Assembly: GCA_003223975.1 (NCBI GenBank)
Contig: QHXS01000047.1
Location: 1-41,054 of the forward strand
DNA: 41,054 nt
Direction: 5' to 3'
DNA from: Acidobacteriota bacterium
GTDB lineage: Bacteria; Acidobacteriota; Blastocatellia; Pyrinomonadales; Pyrinomonadaceae
Shown one piece after another: positions 1 through 6,954 of this stretch (positions are counted from its first letter, which is position 1; each line of letters opens with the position of its first letter). The notes under the pieces are model-generated. The model had not been told where the DNA came from and ran no database searches. It saw nothing but the letters and a program-made list of their open reading frames with translations. The position numbers and the translations under genes were made by a program.

Positions 1-363
1 GAATGGTTTAAAGCCAAAACGCCGGTCGGCGACGGGGCTTTTCGGCGGCTTGCGCGCAAAGTGGAACCCGATCTTTTATATCGGGTCGCCAAAGCAGATT
101 CGTTGGGGCGGAATCCCGGTTGGCTGCCGAAAGAGAAGTGGTTCGACTCGACAGCACAGGAATGGTTCATTGAAAAAGTGCGTGCGCTGCAGGTAGAAAA
201 AAAAGCTCCTGAGCCGATATTGATGGGGAGACATCTGATCGAACTTGGATTCGAGCCTGGACCTCAATTCAAAAAGATCCTCGATGAAGCGTACGAACTG
301 CAGCTCGACAACAAGCTTTCTAATGTTGAGGACGCAAAAAAATTTGCGGACGAACGGCGATAG
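1..363 (+). CDS. cca: CCA-adding enzyme (tRNA nucleotidyltransferase), 3' part
   Basis: The reading frame is already open at base 1, so the N-terminal catalytic head is missing from this window. The 120 visible residues end at the TAG at 361-363. They match the C-terminal body of bacterial tRNA nucleotidyltransferase/poly(A) polymerase-family proteins: an R-L-A-R-K helix, then the tail signature with GRHLIELGFEPGPQF followed by an ILDEAYELQLD helix. That tail is the 'G-x-L-x-x-G-x-x-P-G-P-x-x-x-x-x-L' pattern of the family. Such enzymes add or repair the 3'-CCA of tRNA in the cytoplasm. A terminator-like hairpin follows at 396-420. Whether this protein also carries an HD domain cannot be seen here. 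Confidence 0.8.
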   Translation, partial: EWFKAKTPVGDGAFRRLARKVEPDLLYRVAKADSLGRNPGWLPKEKWFDSTAQEWFIEKVRALQVEKKAPEPILMGRHLIELGFEPGPQFKKILDEAYELQLDNKLSNVEDAKKFADERR

Positions 364-395
364 GAATCACACACGCCGTTCGCCGCTAAATGTTG

Positions 396-420
396 CGGAA
401 AAGCCTTCCGTTTTCTTTTC
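396..420 (+). terminator. Rho-independent terminator after cca
   Basis: CGGAA at 396-400 pairs with TTCCG at 406-410 across a 5-nt loop, followed directly by TTTTCTTTTC. The stem is short but the U-tract is good, and it sits 33 bp after the cca stop and before the convergent delta-60 gene. Confidence 0.55.
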
Positions 421-439
421 AGCAACTAAATTGCATTGC

Positions 440-2149
440 CTACTCAGAGCAGGCCGGAGTTAGCTTGCCGTTATTGTAATCGTCCAGGATCGTCGCGATA
501 TCGGTCAATGAATGACCAACCGATGACGAAGATGTTATCGAATATGGTAATGCTCCGTTGTATCCAGCCAGAATTGCATCGGCCTGTAAGATATAGCTTT
601 GCGCCGGACCCGCCTCTGAACCGTTTGCAATATTCAACTTAGCCGCGATCAATTGATAACCGACGATAACGCTCGCATTGCCTTTGGTTGATGTCTTCAA
701 TAGAGCAAGCAGTTCTGCCTTCGTATATTGCCTGCTTCCAAGCATCAGCGTGTTCACGGGCCACTGCTCTGGATGATTCTTCCAATACCCCTGCCCGCGC
801 GGGCAGCTCTTCGGTCCGGGCGGCTCGACGCACCCGCCGTTGCTGTAACGCGCCAAGGCAAAATCGCCGTCACCGGTTTCAAGCGGCCAGGTGTAACCCG
901 CTGCCACTATTTTGCAGTTCGCATCGATCGCAACGGCTTCCGCATGATCGACCGATCCAAAGTCGGTATTTATAAGTCCACCACTGCCAAATGACGGATC
1001 GAGAATGCCTCCCATATCATATCGAGCGAGCCCGAAATCGACGTATCGTTCCACGTCCGATATGTCTGGGTTTATCCATCCCGCAACAACGATCTTTCCG
1101 TCGGCCTGGATCACAACATCATTTGCATAATCCAGTGCCGAAAAGAAATCAGTCGTTGTTTTGCCCCCGTTGCCGAAGCCTGCGTCAGGCTGGCCGTTGG
1201 CATTTAATCGTGCGACGCCAAAGTCCGACGTCAGAACTGAATCCGCTCCTGCTCCGCCGACGACCACGATCTTACCGTCCGCTTGGATGGCGCTGCCGGT
1301 ACCTTCATCGTGACCGAAAAAGCTGATCGTTGCTTTGCCGCCGTTTCCAAATGTCGGATCGGGTGCTCCTGTTGCTGTGAATCGAGCAACTGCGAAATCC
1401 GATTCCGTGTTTATGCTCCAAGCCGTTCCGGCGGCAACGAACTTGCCATCCGTTTGAATCGAAAGCGAATTTAAATTATCGGTGTACGAGAAAAAGTCGA
1501 GCGTCACTTTACCGAGTGTTCCAAACGAAACATCTGGATTACCGGCTTGATCGATTCGAAGAAGGGCGAAATCGATATCGCCCGTTGTCTGGGTCACTGA
1601 ACCGCCCACGACGATCATCCCGTTACCTTGAATAACGACCGAGGATGCATGGTCCGCAAAGCCGAAGAAGTCGAATGTTGCTTTGCCCCCGGAACCGAAC
1701 GATCCGTCCAGATCTCCATTCGACTGAAGTCTGATGACGCCGAAATCCGGGTTTTGCCCAAACGGTCCGACGCCGCCGACCAATACTATCTTTCCGTCGG
1801 CTTGGATAGCCACATCAACCTTTGTTGAATAAAAACTAAAGACATCAACTAAAAGAACGCGGCCGTTGCTACCAAACGTAGGATCGGGACCGCCATCCGG
1901 CTTGAACCGAGCAACAGCGAGTACTTGATAGAAATTGTCGGGTTCGTTACCGAAGCCTGCCGCAACGATCTTTCCGTCCGACTGAATTGCGATCGACGTG
2001 GCTGCATCGAATCCCAAATTTGTAAATCCCAGCGTCGCTTTACCCGCCGTGCCGAACGTGGGATCCAATTGTCCGTCGCCGCCGAATGCCGAAGCAGCAA
2101 ACGCTGAAAGCGCGAAAATAAATGTATAGATAGAAAAGGTCTTTTTCAT
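440..2149 (-). CDS. Secreted delta-60 repeat beta-propeller-like protein with C-terminal GYWKNHP domain
   Basis: The 569-residue protein begins with a clear Sec signal peptide (MKK, hydrophobic stretch, cleavage near residue 23). About seven tandem repeats of roughly 58 residues follow (about 24-445). Each has the form DPxFGxxGK-T-DFF, then V-IQxDGKIVVAG, then FALARxxxxG, which is the 'uncharacterized delta-60 repeat' family. Seven such units would suit a seven-bladed propeller, but that is inference. The last 120 residues are a different domain starting CPRGQGYWKNHPEQWP, with a YTKAELLALL segment and a DDYNNGK tail. This domain is common on secreted proteins of Acidobacteriota and neighbours and has no assigned function. 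GAGGAG lies about 12 nt upstream of the ATG. The role is unknown; it is probably a cell-surface or extracellular protein. Confidence 0.8.
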   Translation of the reverse strand: MKKTFSIYTFIFALSAFAASAFGGDGQLDPTFGTAGKATLGFTNLGFDAATSIAIQSDGKIVAAGFGNEPDNFYQVLAVARFKPDGGPDPTFGSNGRVLLVDVFSFYSTKVDVAIQADGKIVLVGGVGPFGQNPDFGVIRLQSNGDLDGSFGSGGKATFDFFGFADHASSVVIQGNGMIVVGGSVTQTTGDIDFALLRIDQAGNPDVSFGTLGKVTLDFFSYTDNLNSLSIQTDGKFVAAGTAWSINTESDFAVARFTATGAPDPTFGNGGKATISFFGHDEGTGSAIQADGKIVVVGGAGADSVLTSDFGVARLNANGQPDAGFGNGGKTTTDFFSALDYANDVVIQADGKIVVAGWINPDISDVERYVDFGLARYDMGGILDPSFGSGGLINTDFGSVDHAEAVAIDANCKIVAAGYTWPLETGDGDFALARYSNGGCVEPPGPKSCPRGQGYWKNHPEQWPVNTLMLGSRQYTKAELLALLKTSTKGNASVIVGYQLIAAKLNIANGSEAGPAQSYILQADAILAGYNGALPYSITSSSSVGHSLTDIATILDDYNNGKLTPACSE

Positions 2150-2226
2150 TGCGAACCAAACTCCTCGAGATGATCTGCTCGTTCATAGAGCTTAAGTACG
2201 AGCTTGCGAGCATTTTTCACCCGCCT

Positions 2227-2271
2227 AAGAAGAAATACGCCACCCGCGTGGATGGCGTTGAATGCGGGTGG
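2227..2271 (-). terminator. Terminator of the M23-type gene
   Basis: On the minus strand CCACCCGC (2271-2264) pairs perfectly with GCGGGTGG (2247-2240) over a 16-nt loop. It is followed by the pyrimidine-rich tail GTATTTCTTCTT. It lies 16 bp after the stop of the gene ending at 2287 and upstream of the delta-60 gene. Confidence 0.5.
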
Positions 2272-2286
2272 GAGTGCGAGTTCGTT

Positions 2287-2700
2287 CTATTTTGGCTGCC
2301 ATGAATCCATGAACGGCGTCGGGTCGACGATGTTGCCGCGGCGTTTGTACGGCAGATTGCCCGGCTGAAGGAATTGGCCCGACTCGGTTCCATCGTACAT
2401 TTCCAAGTGAAGCTGCGTTCCTCCCGGCTGCTTACCCACTTTCGCGATCAGTTCGCCCATTTCGACGAAATCGCCGACGCGTTTCATCGGCGGTACAATG
2501 ACGGACGTTCCGTATTTATCAAAACCGCCGGCAGCTTCGACGACGACACCATCACCGACCGCAAATACGTCCGCTCCGACGTTTGCTGCCAGATCTACGC
2601 CGCCGTGCTTTCGGCCATCATTTCGTGGTGCTCCGAACCTGCATGAATAATTCGATTTGTATGAATCAACCTTCACCTTCAATGGGAATATCCTAGCCAT
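2287..2700 (-). CDS. Small M23 (LytM)-type zinc peptidase-like protein
   Basis: The 137-residue protein has the LytM/M23 beta-sheet pattern: HGGVDL (His32 and Asp36 as zinc ligands), then A-D-V-F-A-V-G-D-G-V-V-V, then a biotinyl-like stretch with G-D-F-V-E-M-G-E-L-I, and finally GTQLHLEMYDG. The last motif normally reads H-x-H. Here the second His (His98) is present, but the first, usually catalytic, is Gln96. Activity may therefore be altered or absent, although M23 relatives with LHxEMY motifs do exist. No signal peptide or membrane segment is visible, which is odd for a cell-wall hydrolase. I chose the ATG at 2700 over an in-frame TTG at 2712, because GGAGG at 2709-2705 is a proper ribosome binding site for it and would otherwise be coding. 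The gene lies downstream of one copy of the 16-bp palindrome shared with the two-component genes. Confidence 0.75.
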   Translation of the reverse strand: MARIFPLKVKVDSYKSNYSCRFGAPRNDGRKHGGVDLAANVGADVFAVGDGVVVEAAGGFDKYGTSVIVPPMKRVGDFVEMGELIAKVGKQPGGTQLHLEMYDGTESGQFLQPGNLPYKRRGNIVDPTPFMDSWQPK

Positions 2701-2774
2701 CAGCGCCTCCAAGAATTAATAGTTATTTATTTCTAGCCTGTCGAAATGCGGATCGTTGTTTCGACGACGTGGAG

Positions 2775-2818
2775 AGTCTATCGCCGGGCGCACTCTCGCA
2801 AACCACCCATATGGTTAG
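2775..2818 (-). promoter_or_regulatory. Operator/promoter A (palindrome plus -10), upstream of the M23-type gene
   Basis: Minus strand: CTAACCATATGGGTGG (2818-2803), 22 bp, then TAGACT (2780-2775). The same layout occurs before the response regulator and sensor genes. The predicted start near 2768 gives a leader of about 68 nt before the ATG at 2700. The region also holds an inverted repeat, GAGAGT (2772-2777) with ACTCTC (2792-2797). No U-run follows it, so it is not a convincing terminator for the upstream gene. Confidence 0.5.
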
Positions 2819-2842
2819 GCTCGTGAATTCTTTTCGAAAGAA

Positions 2843-3535
2843 TTAAACGATGCGGTTTTGAAGCGCTTTTGCGACGGCTTCGCTCTTGGAATGAACCTGA
2901 AGCTTTTCGTAGATATGCCGCATGTGGAATTTGATGGTGTTGTAACTGACGCGGAGCTCGGCTGCAGCGGTCGTGTAATTATGCCCCTCGACAAGCAACT
3001 TAAGTAAACGCGTTTCGTGCGGAGTCAGGTCGTAGTCGACCTTTTCGGGCGGCCGAACCTCGCGGAACAGCTTTATCACGCGCGAAGCGACTTCCGGCGA
3101 CATAGGAGCACCGCCCGAAACCGCTTCCCGGATATTCTCGAGCAACTTCGCCGGCGACGTTCGTTTTAGCAGATATCCGGTTGCGCCGGCACAAATGGCG
3201 TCGAATATGCGTTCGTCGTCGTCGTAAACCGTGATCATCAAAACGGTCATCGACGGATACAGCTCTTTCAGAATGCGAATGCCTTCGATACCGTCCATAC
3301 CAGGCAGGCCAATGTCGCTCAACAAAACGTCCGGAACATTGCCCTTTATCTTCGGGATGGCGTCCTCCATCGACCGGTAATTTCCGGTCAATGTGAAGCC
3401 CTCCGTAAAATTGATCAGCGTAGACAGGCCTTCGCGGATATCGCGCATGTCTTCCACGATCGCAGTTTTTATATCGCCGTTTGTTTCCGGACGTTCCATT
3501 TCGGAGGACCTGTGAGGATCAACTACTTCATACAT
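2843..3535 (-). CDS. NarL/FixJ-type response regulator
   Basis: The 230-residue protein has a receiver domain (about 22-140). Acidic residues sit in IVEDM, the phospho-acceptor is Asp74 in LLSDIGLPGMDG, and a Lys lies in LLKRTSPAKL. A LuxR-type helix-turn-helix follows (about 163-228), with LTPHETRLLKLLVEGH and the recognition helix around VSYNTIKFHMRHIYEKLQV. It should bind DNA as a dimer when phosphorylated by the adjacent histidine kinase, whose gene ends 79 bp upstream in the same direction. An alternative start is the ATG encoding Met13, but neither start has a strong ribosome binding site. The gene has its own candidate operator/promoter at 3566-3609. Regulators of this class bind inverted repeats, so the repeated palindrome around these genes is its obvious candidate target. 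Confidence 0.9.
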   Translation of the reverse strand: MYEVVDPHRSSEMERPETNGDIKTAIVEDMRDIREGLSTLINFTEGFTLTGNYRSMEDAIPKIKGNVPDVLLSDIGLPGMDGIEGIRILKELYPSMTVLMITVYDDDERIFDAICAGATGYLLKRTSPAKLLENIREAVSGGAPMSPEVASRVIKLFREVRPPEKVDYDLTPHETRLLKLLVEGHNYTTAAAELRVSYNTIKFHMRHIYEKLQVHSKSEAVAKALQNRIV

Positions 3536-3565
3536 TGGTAAGACCGCCCTTTGCTCGATATCGCA

Positions 3566-3609
3566 ATCATATCTTGCCGACGGCGATCAAAAACCACCCG
3601 TTTGGGTAG
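3566..3609 (-). promoter_or_regulatory. Operator/promoter B, upstream of the response regulator
   Basis: Minus strand: CTACCCAAACGGGTGG (3609-3594), exactly 22 bp, then TATGAT (3571-3566), a good -10. There is no good -35, so the palindrome abuts where one would be, as expected for an activator-dependent promoter. The predicted leader is about 24 nt. Confidence 0.55.
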
Positions 3610-3614
3610 CCGAT

Positions 3615-6600
3615 TCAAACAGTCGAGCCTTCAACTAGCGGGAGCGAAAGTGAAACCGTCGTACCGGTACCTTCTTCGGAAATGATCAAGAGCCTGCCGC
3701 CAAGCTGCTCGACCCGTTTTCGCATTCCGCCGATACCGTGGCCGCCACTGGACGGCCGCGGATTCTCTGGGTCGAAACCGATGCCGTTGTCTGAAATCCG
3801 GAAGGCGACTTCGTTGTTGTCGACAGCAAGCTCGATCCTGACCCTCGTCGCTCGCGCATGCTTGACGATATTGTTCACCGTTTCCTTAAAGATCAGAAAG
3901 ACCTCACGTCGGATGTTAGAAGTTACCACAGTGTCGCCTTCATTTTCGGGTGCAAGGAAACGAAACTCCAGCCCTTTCGCAGTAAGAACATCGGCCGCAA
4001 ACCGCCGCATACGCTGGACCAGATCACTAAAATGGTCTTTCTCGGGATTGATCGACCAGACGATGTCGCTCATTGTGCCGACGAGTTCGTTCGAAACGTC
4101 CGTGATCTTTTCAAGCGGCTCGGAAGCACCGTTGCCTCGCACTTTCGCTTGGGCGACCTCGCTCAAAATAGCGATCTGCGTTAGGCTCGCGCCGATGTCA
4201 TCATGCAGGTCGGTCGCAATGCGGGCCCGAACGCCCTCCAGCTCGGCGAGCCGCTCCTCACGCGACCTTCTGAGCTTTTGCTCAGCGATCTTCGCCTCAC
4301 GAAGCGCTACATTGATCTCGCGCAGGCTTGCAGTTCGATATTGGAATACGAACGCAGTGATGCCCGCAACCGCGAGTGCTGTCAGCAAAAGGAACCATGT
4401 TCGCTGCCAGATCGGCGGCACGATCTTAAATGTTACGGTCGCAGGGACATCACTCACCGCACCTTCGGAATTCACGGCTCGCACAATGAATTTATACGAC
4501 TCCGGCTTTAGATTAGCGAAAGTCACGGTCGTCGCTTCGGTCGGTGCAGTCCAATCCTGGTCCGCACCTTCAAGTTTGTACTGATAACGAAGAGATTCGC
4601 CGGCCCGAAAATCCAGGCCAAGATATTCGATTTGAAAATTATTGTCGGTGTAGTCGAGCTCGCCCCGGTCGATAGCGACGCTTCCGATGTTTGCCACGGC
4701 CTGCGGCGTCCCGGATATGCGCAGTCCGCCAATAAGGACCTTGGGCGGTGAAGATCGTTCGTCCGGCAAAGGCGTTAGACGTGAGATGCCGTCGTTGGTC
4801 GCAAACCAAAGATCGCCGTTCTTATCGCAATGGGAATCGACCACGAAATCCGATGCTAGTCCGTCGGAAACGGAATAATGCTTTACAAAACCGGTGTCCG
4901 GTGTGTACCGATCGATGCCGCGCGCGGTGCCAAGGTAAAGTCGCCCGAATCGGTCTTCCGTAAGAGTTCGGATATTGTTGCTGACTGTCCCGAGGTCGAA
5001 TTTCACTTTCTTGACCGCTGGCTTTGCGGCGCTTGGATCATCAACCTCAAACAGACCTTCGATCGACGAACCGATCCAAAGCCGGCCTTTTCGATCGATC
5101 AGAAGGTCCGCAACGTTTCCGCTGGTCGGATAGCCATCTTCTTTTGTGAGCTCTTGGAATTTCGTGCCGTCGAATCGCACCATTCCGCCCTCGTAAAAGC
5201 CGATCCACAAATTGCCGAATGCATCTTCTGCAAACGACGTCGCCGATCTTGCGTCGGGAAAGCCGTCTGCCGACGTAAAAAGTGTGAACTTATCTTCGCC
5301 CTTTTTCAGCCGTGCAAGCCCAAAATCTTCCGAAGCTGTGCCTCGCGTCGAAACCCATAAGTCGCCGCTTTTGTCCTCGTATATCTGGAAGATCGCATTT
5401 GATTTGAAGCCCTGATCTTTACCATATACAGCTGCGGCTACTCGGTCCTTGAGGCTGGCAATGTCACGCCCGTTCGGAAAACGGTAAAGGCCCTTGTTCG
5501 TCAACATCCAGAGGTCGCCCGAACGCGAAAGGAAGCCGAAACGCGAAGTCCAAAGATATGATTCGTCGCGGCTCATCTGCGGCCTGGCCGTTTGAAATTT
5601 CTTGCCGTCAAACGACGTCCAGTTGTAGTCCAGCTGCGCGAAGTACATCATGCCGTCGTCGGCTTCGTTGATCGCAAAGAATCTCGAAGTTGGCAGCCCG
5701 TCTTCCTTGCCATAAGTAACAAAACCGCTGCGGTTGATCCGCGCAAGCGACGTATGCCCGCCGATCCAAAGATTGCCGGCGGCATCTTCCTCCAATCGTG
5801 CCATCACGCTCGGCAGACCCTCGGCATCCGTAAAACGATGCACGGAATTTTCGCTGAACTGAAAGAGCGTGTTTTCTCCCGTCATCCAAATGTCGCCGTC
5901 CGAGGTTTGCAAGAGTCTTTTCGACGGCCATTTATTGATGGAATCAGGATCGACATATTCAAAGATCTCGCCGGTCTTTTTCGGGAATGCGATCTCGGAA
6001 CCGGGAACCACGTCGATCTTGGCAGACGGCGCAAAGTCGCGGACGATCAACCTTTCCGGCCCCGCGAATGCGCTAACCGGTTCGGGCCTCATGATCGCAA
6101 GGTTCGCACCGCGTGAGATCCAGATGCGTCCGCTCTTATCGGCAAGCATTGCAGTCGCGCCGCCGGTTATGTATTTGTCATGCGGATAAAATACGACTCG
6201 CTCGTCAGGAAGCCGGCGAATGATTCCCCAACTCGTGTTCAGCCAAAGGCAATCGTCATTGGTCTCCGCCATATCAAATACGACAAAGGTCAAATGCGGA
6301 TTTTCCGGCAGCCCGAGTTCTACTTTTTCAAAGTCGATCTTGCCGTCGCGGATAACTTTCTTAAACAAACCGGCGGAACCGATATACATGTCACCGTTAC
6401 GGTCTTCTACGATCTGGCCGCGCCACTCGGTTACCCGTTCGGCATTAAGATATGGCGAATCGCCGTGCGGCTCAGCTAATGCCTGCGGGTCGAAATGATA
6501 AACGCCGGTCGTAGCATTGACCCAATATGTGCCGTCCCGCGACTCGAAGATATTCTCGATCCCCGGCGGCGAATCGACATCGCCAATGCGGTATGTAACA

Positions 6601-6833
6601 AATTTCGCGCCATCGAACCGGGAAAGCCCGTCGCGCGTACAAAACCACATGAATCCGCGCGAGTCGCGATACAGGTAGTCGACAAATCCGCTCCCCAGGC
6701 CATCGGCGGAAGTATAAAGTCTTACGGGCAAACGCTCCGCAAAAACCGCGAGCGCGCAGAGCAACAGGGTCGCCAAAGTACAAAGCGTAAGAACGACTCG
6801 CCGAATCCCGGAATTTATTGTTTTTGGGCGCAT
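3615..6833 (-). CDS. Hybrid-length beta-propeller sensor histidine kinase (ligand_sensor/Reg_prop, Y_Y_Y, HisKA_3, HATPase)
   Basis: The 1072-residue protein starts with MRPKT, a signal anchor (about 10-30) and AER. A long periplasmic region follows with many Reg_prop repeats of the type D-x-x-G-x-x-W-I/F-G-T/S (for example DSRGFMWFCTRDGLSRF, DRFGRLYLGTARGIDRY), which are predicted to form beta-propellers. Next come a Y_Y_Y domain (YKLEGADQDW, then LKPESYKF), one transmembrane helix (about 815-840, WQRTWFLLLTALAV) and a cytoplasmic kinase. The HisKA_3 box has ATDLHDDIGASLTQ with the phospho-acceptor His877. The HATPase has NNIVKHA, SDNGIGFD and GHGIGGM. The architecture is that of one-piece periplasmic-sensing NarX/DesK-class kinases with BT-style propeller sensors. 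The ligand is unknown. I preferred Met36 of the longer frame (ATG at 6833), because the preceding 35 codons run into the rpoD terminator and the palindrome. It is the cognate kinase of the downstream response regulator. Confidence 0.88.
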   Translation of the reverse strand: MRPKTINSGIRRVVLTLCTLATLLLCALAVFAERLPVRLYTSADGLGSGFVDYLYRDSRGFMWFCTRDGLSRFDGAKFVTYRIGDVDSPPGIENIFESRDGTYWVNATTGVYHFDPQALAEPHGDSPYLNAERVTEWRGQIVEDRNGDMYIGSAGLFKKVIRDGKIDFEKVELGLPENPHLTFVVFDMAETNDDCLWLNTSWGIIRRLPDERVVFYPHDKYITGGATAMLADKSGRIWISRGANLAIMRPEPVSAFAGPERLIVRDFAPSAKIDVVPGSEIAFPKKTGEIFEYVDPDSINKWPSKRLLQTSDGDIWMTGENTLFQFSENSVHRFTDAEGLPSVMARLEEDAAGNLWIGGHTSLARINRSGFVTYGKEDGLPTSRFFAINEADDGMMYFAQLDYNWTSFDGKKFQTARPQMSRDESYLWTSRFGFLSRSGDLWMLTNKGLYRFPNGRDIASLKDRVAAAVYGKDQGFKSNAIFQIYEDKSGDLWVSTRGTASEDFGLARLKKGEDKFTLFTSADGFPDARSATSFAEDAFGNLWIGFYEGGMVRFDGTKFQELTKEDGYPTSGNVADLLIDRKGRLWIGSSIEGLFEVDDPSAAKPAVKKVKFDLGTVSNNIRTLTEDRFGRLYLGTARGIDRYTPDTGFVKHYSVSDGLASDFVVDSHCDKNGDLWFATNDGISRLTPLPDERSSPPKVLIGGLRISGTPQAVANIGSVAIDRGELDYTDNNFQIEYLGLDFRAGESLRYQYKLEGADQDWTAPTEATTVTFANLKPESYKFIVRAVNSEGAVSDVPATVTFKIVPPIWQRTWFLLLTALAVAGITAFVFQYRTASLREINVALREAKIAEQKLRRSREERLAELEGVRARIATDLHDDIGASLTQIAILSEVAQAKVRGNGASEPLEKITDVSNELVGTMSDIVWSINPEKDHFSDLVQRMRRFAADVLTAKGLEFRFLAPENEGDTVVTSNIRREVFLIFKETVNNIVKHARATRVRIELAVDNNEVAFRISDNGIGFDPENPRPSSGGHGIGGMRKRVEQLGGRLLIISEEGTGTTVSLSLPLVEGSTV

Positions 6834-6838
6834 CAAAA

Positions 6839-6854
6839 GAATGCAGAAGCATTC
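6839..6854. repeat. Perfect 16-bp hairpin just upstream of the sensor start
   Basis: GAATGC (6839-6844) pairs with GCATTC (6849-6854) around a 4-nt loop. It ends 5 bp before the sensor ATG and overlaps the -10 region of promoter C. It could be a second operator half or a hairpin masking the start. No clear ribosome binding site is visible for this gene. Confidence 0.4.
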
Positions 6855-6894
6855 TACACCCGAATCGCCCGCCCGCAATCGCCCATGTGGGTAG
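6851..6894 (-). promoter_or_regulatory. Operator/promoter C, upstream of the sensor kinase
   Basis: Minus strand: CTACCCACATGGGCGA (6894-6879), exactly 22 bp, then TAGAAT (6856-6851). A -35-like TTGCGG (6878-6873) directly abuts the palindrome with a 16-bp spacer. It lies immediately beyond the rpoD terminator, so the sensor gene has its own promoter. The predicted leader is only about 11 nt. Confidence 0.55.
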
Positions 6895-6895
6895 T

Positions 6896-6931
6896 AAAGA
6901 AAAAGGCGGCCGCCGAGATCCGGCAACCGCC
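6896..6931 (-). terminator. Terminator of the dnaG-rpoD operon
   Basis: On the minus strand GGCGGTTGCCG (6931-6921) pairs with CGGCGGCCGCC (6915-6905) over a 5-nt loop. Nine bonds are Watson-Crick and two are G-U. TTTTTCTTT follows. It is 24 bp past the rpoD stop and is a textbook rho-independent terminator. Confidence 0.8.
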
Positions 6932-6954
6932 CATCCAATCCAATGTTTTCGAAT

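Noticed and set aside
2772-2797. GAGAGT/ACTCTC inverted repeat as a terminator of the response regulator
   Set aside because: No U-tract follows on the minus strand, and it overlaps the proposed promoter A, so it is only mentioned there.
3682-4584. A 300-codon plus-strand frame
   Set aside because: Antisense to the HisKA_3/HATPase part of the sensor kinase. It has no domain pattern of its own.
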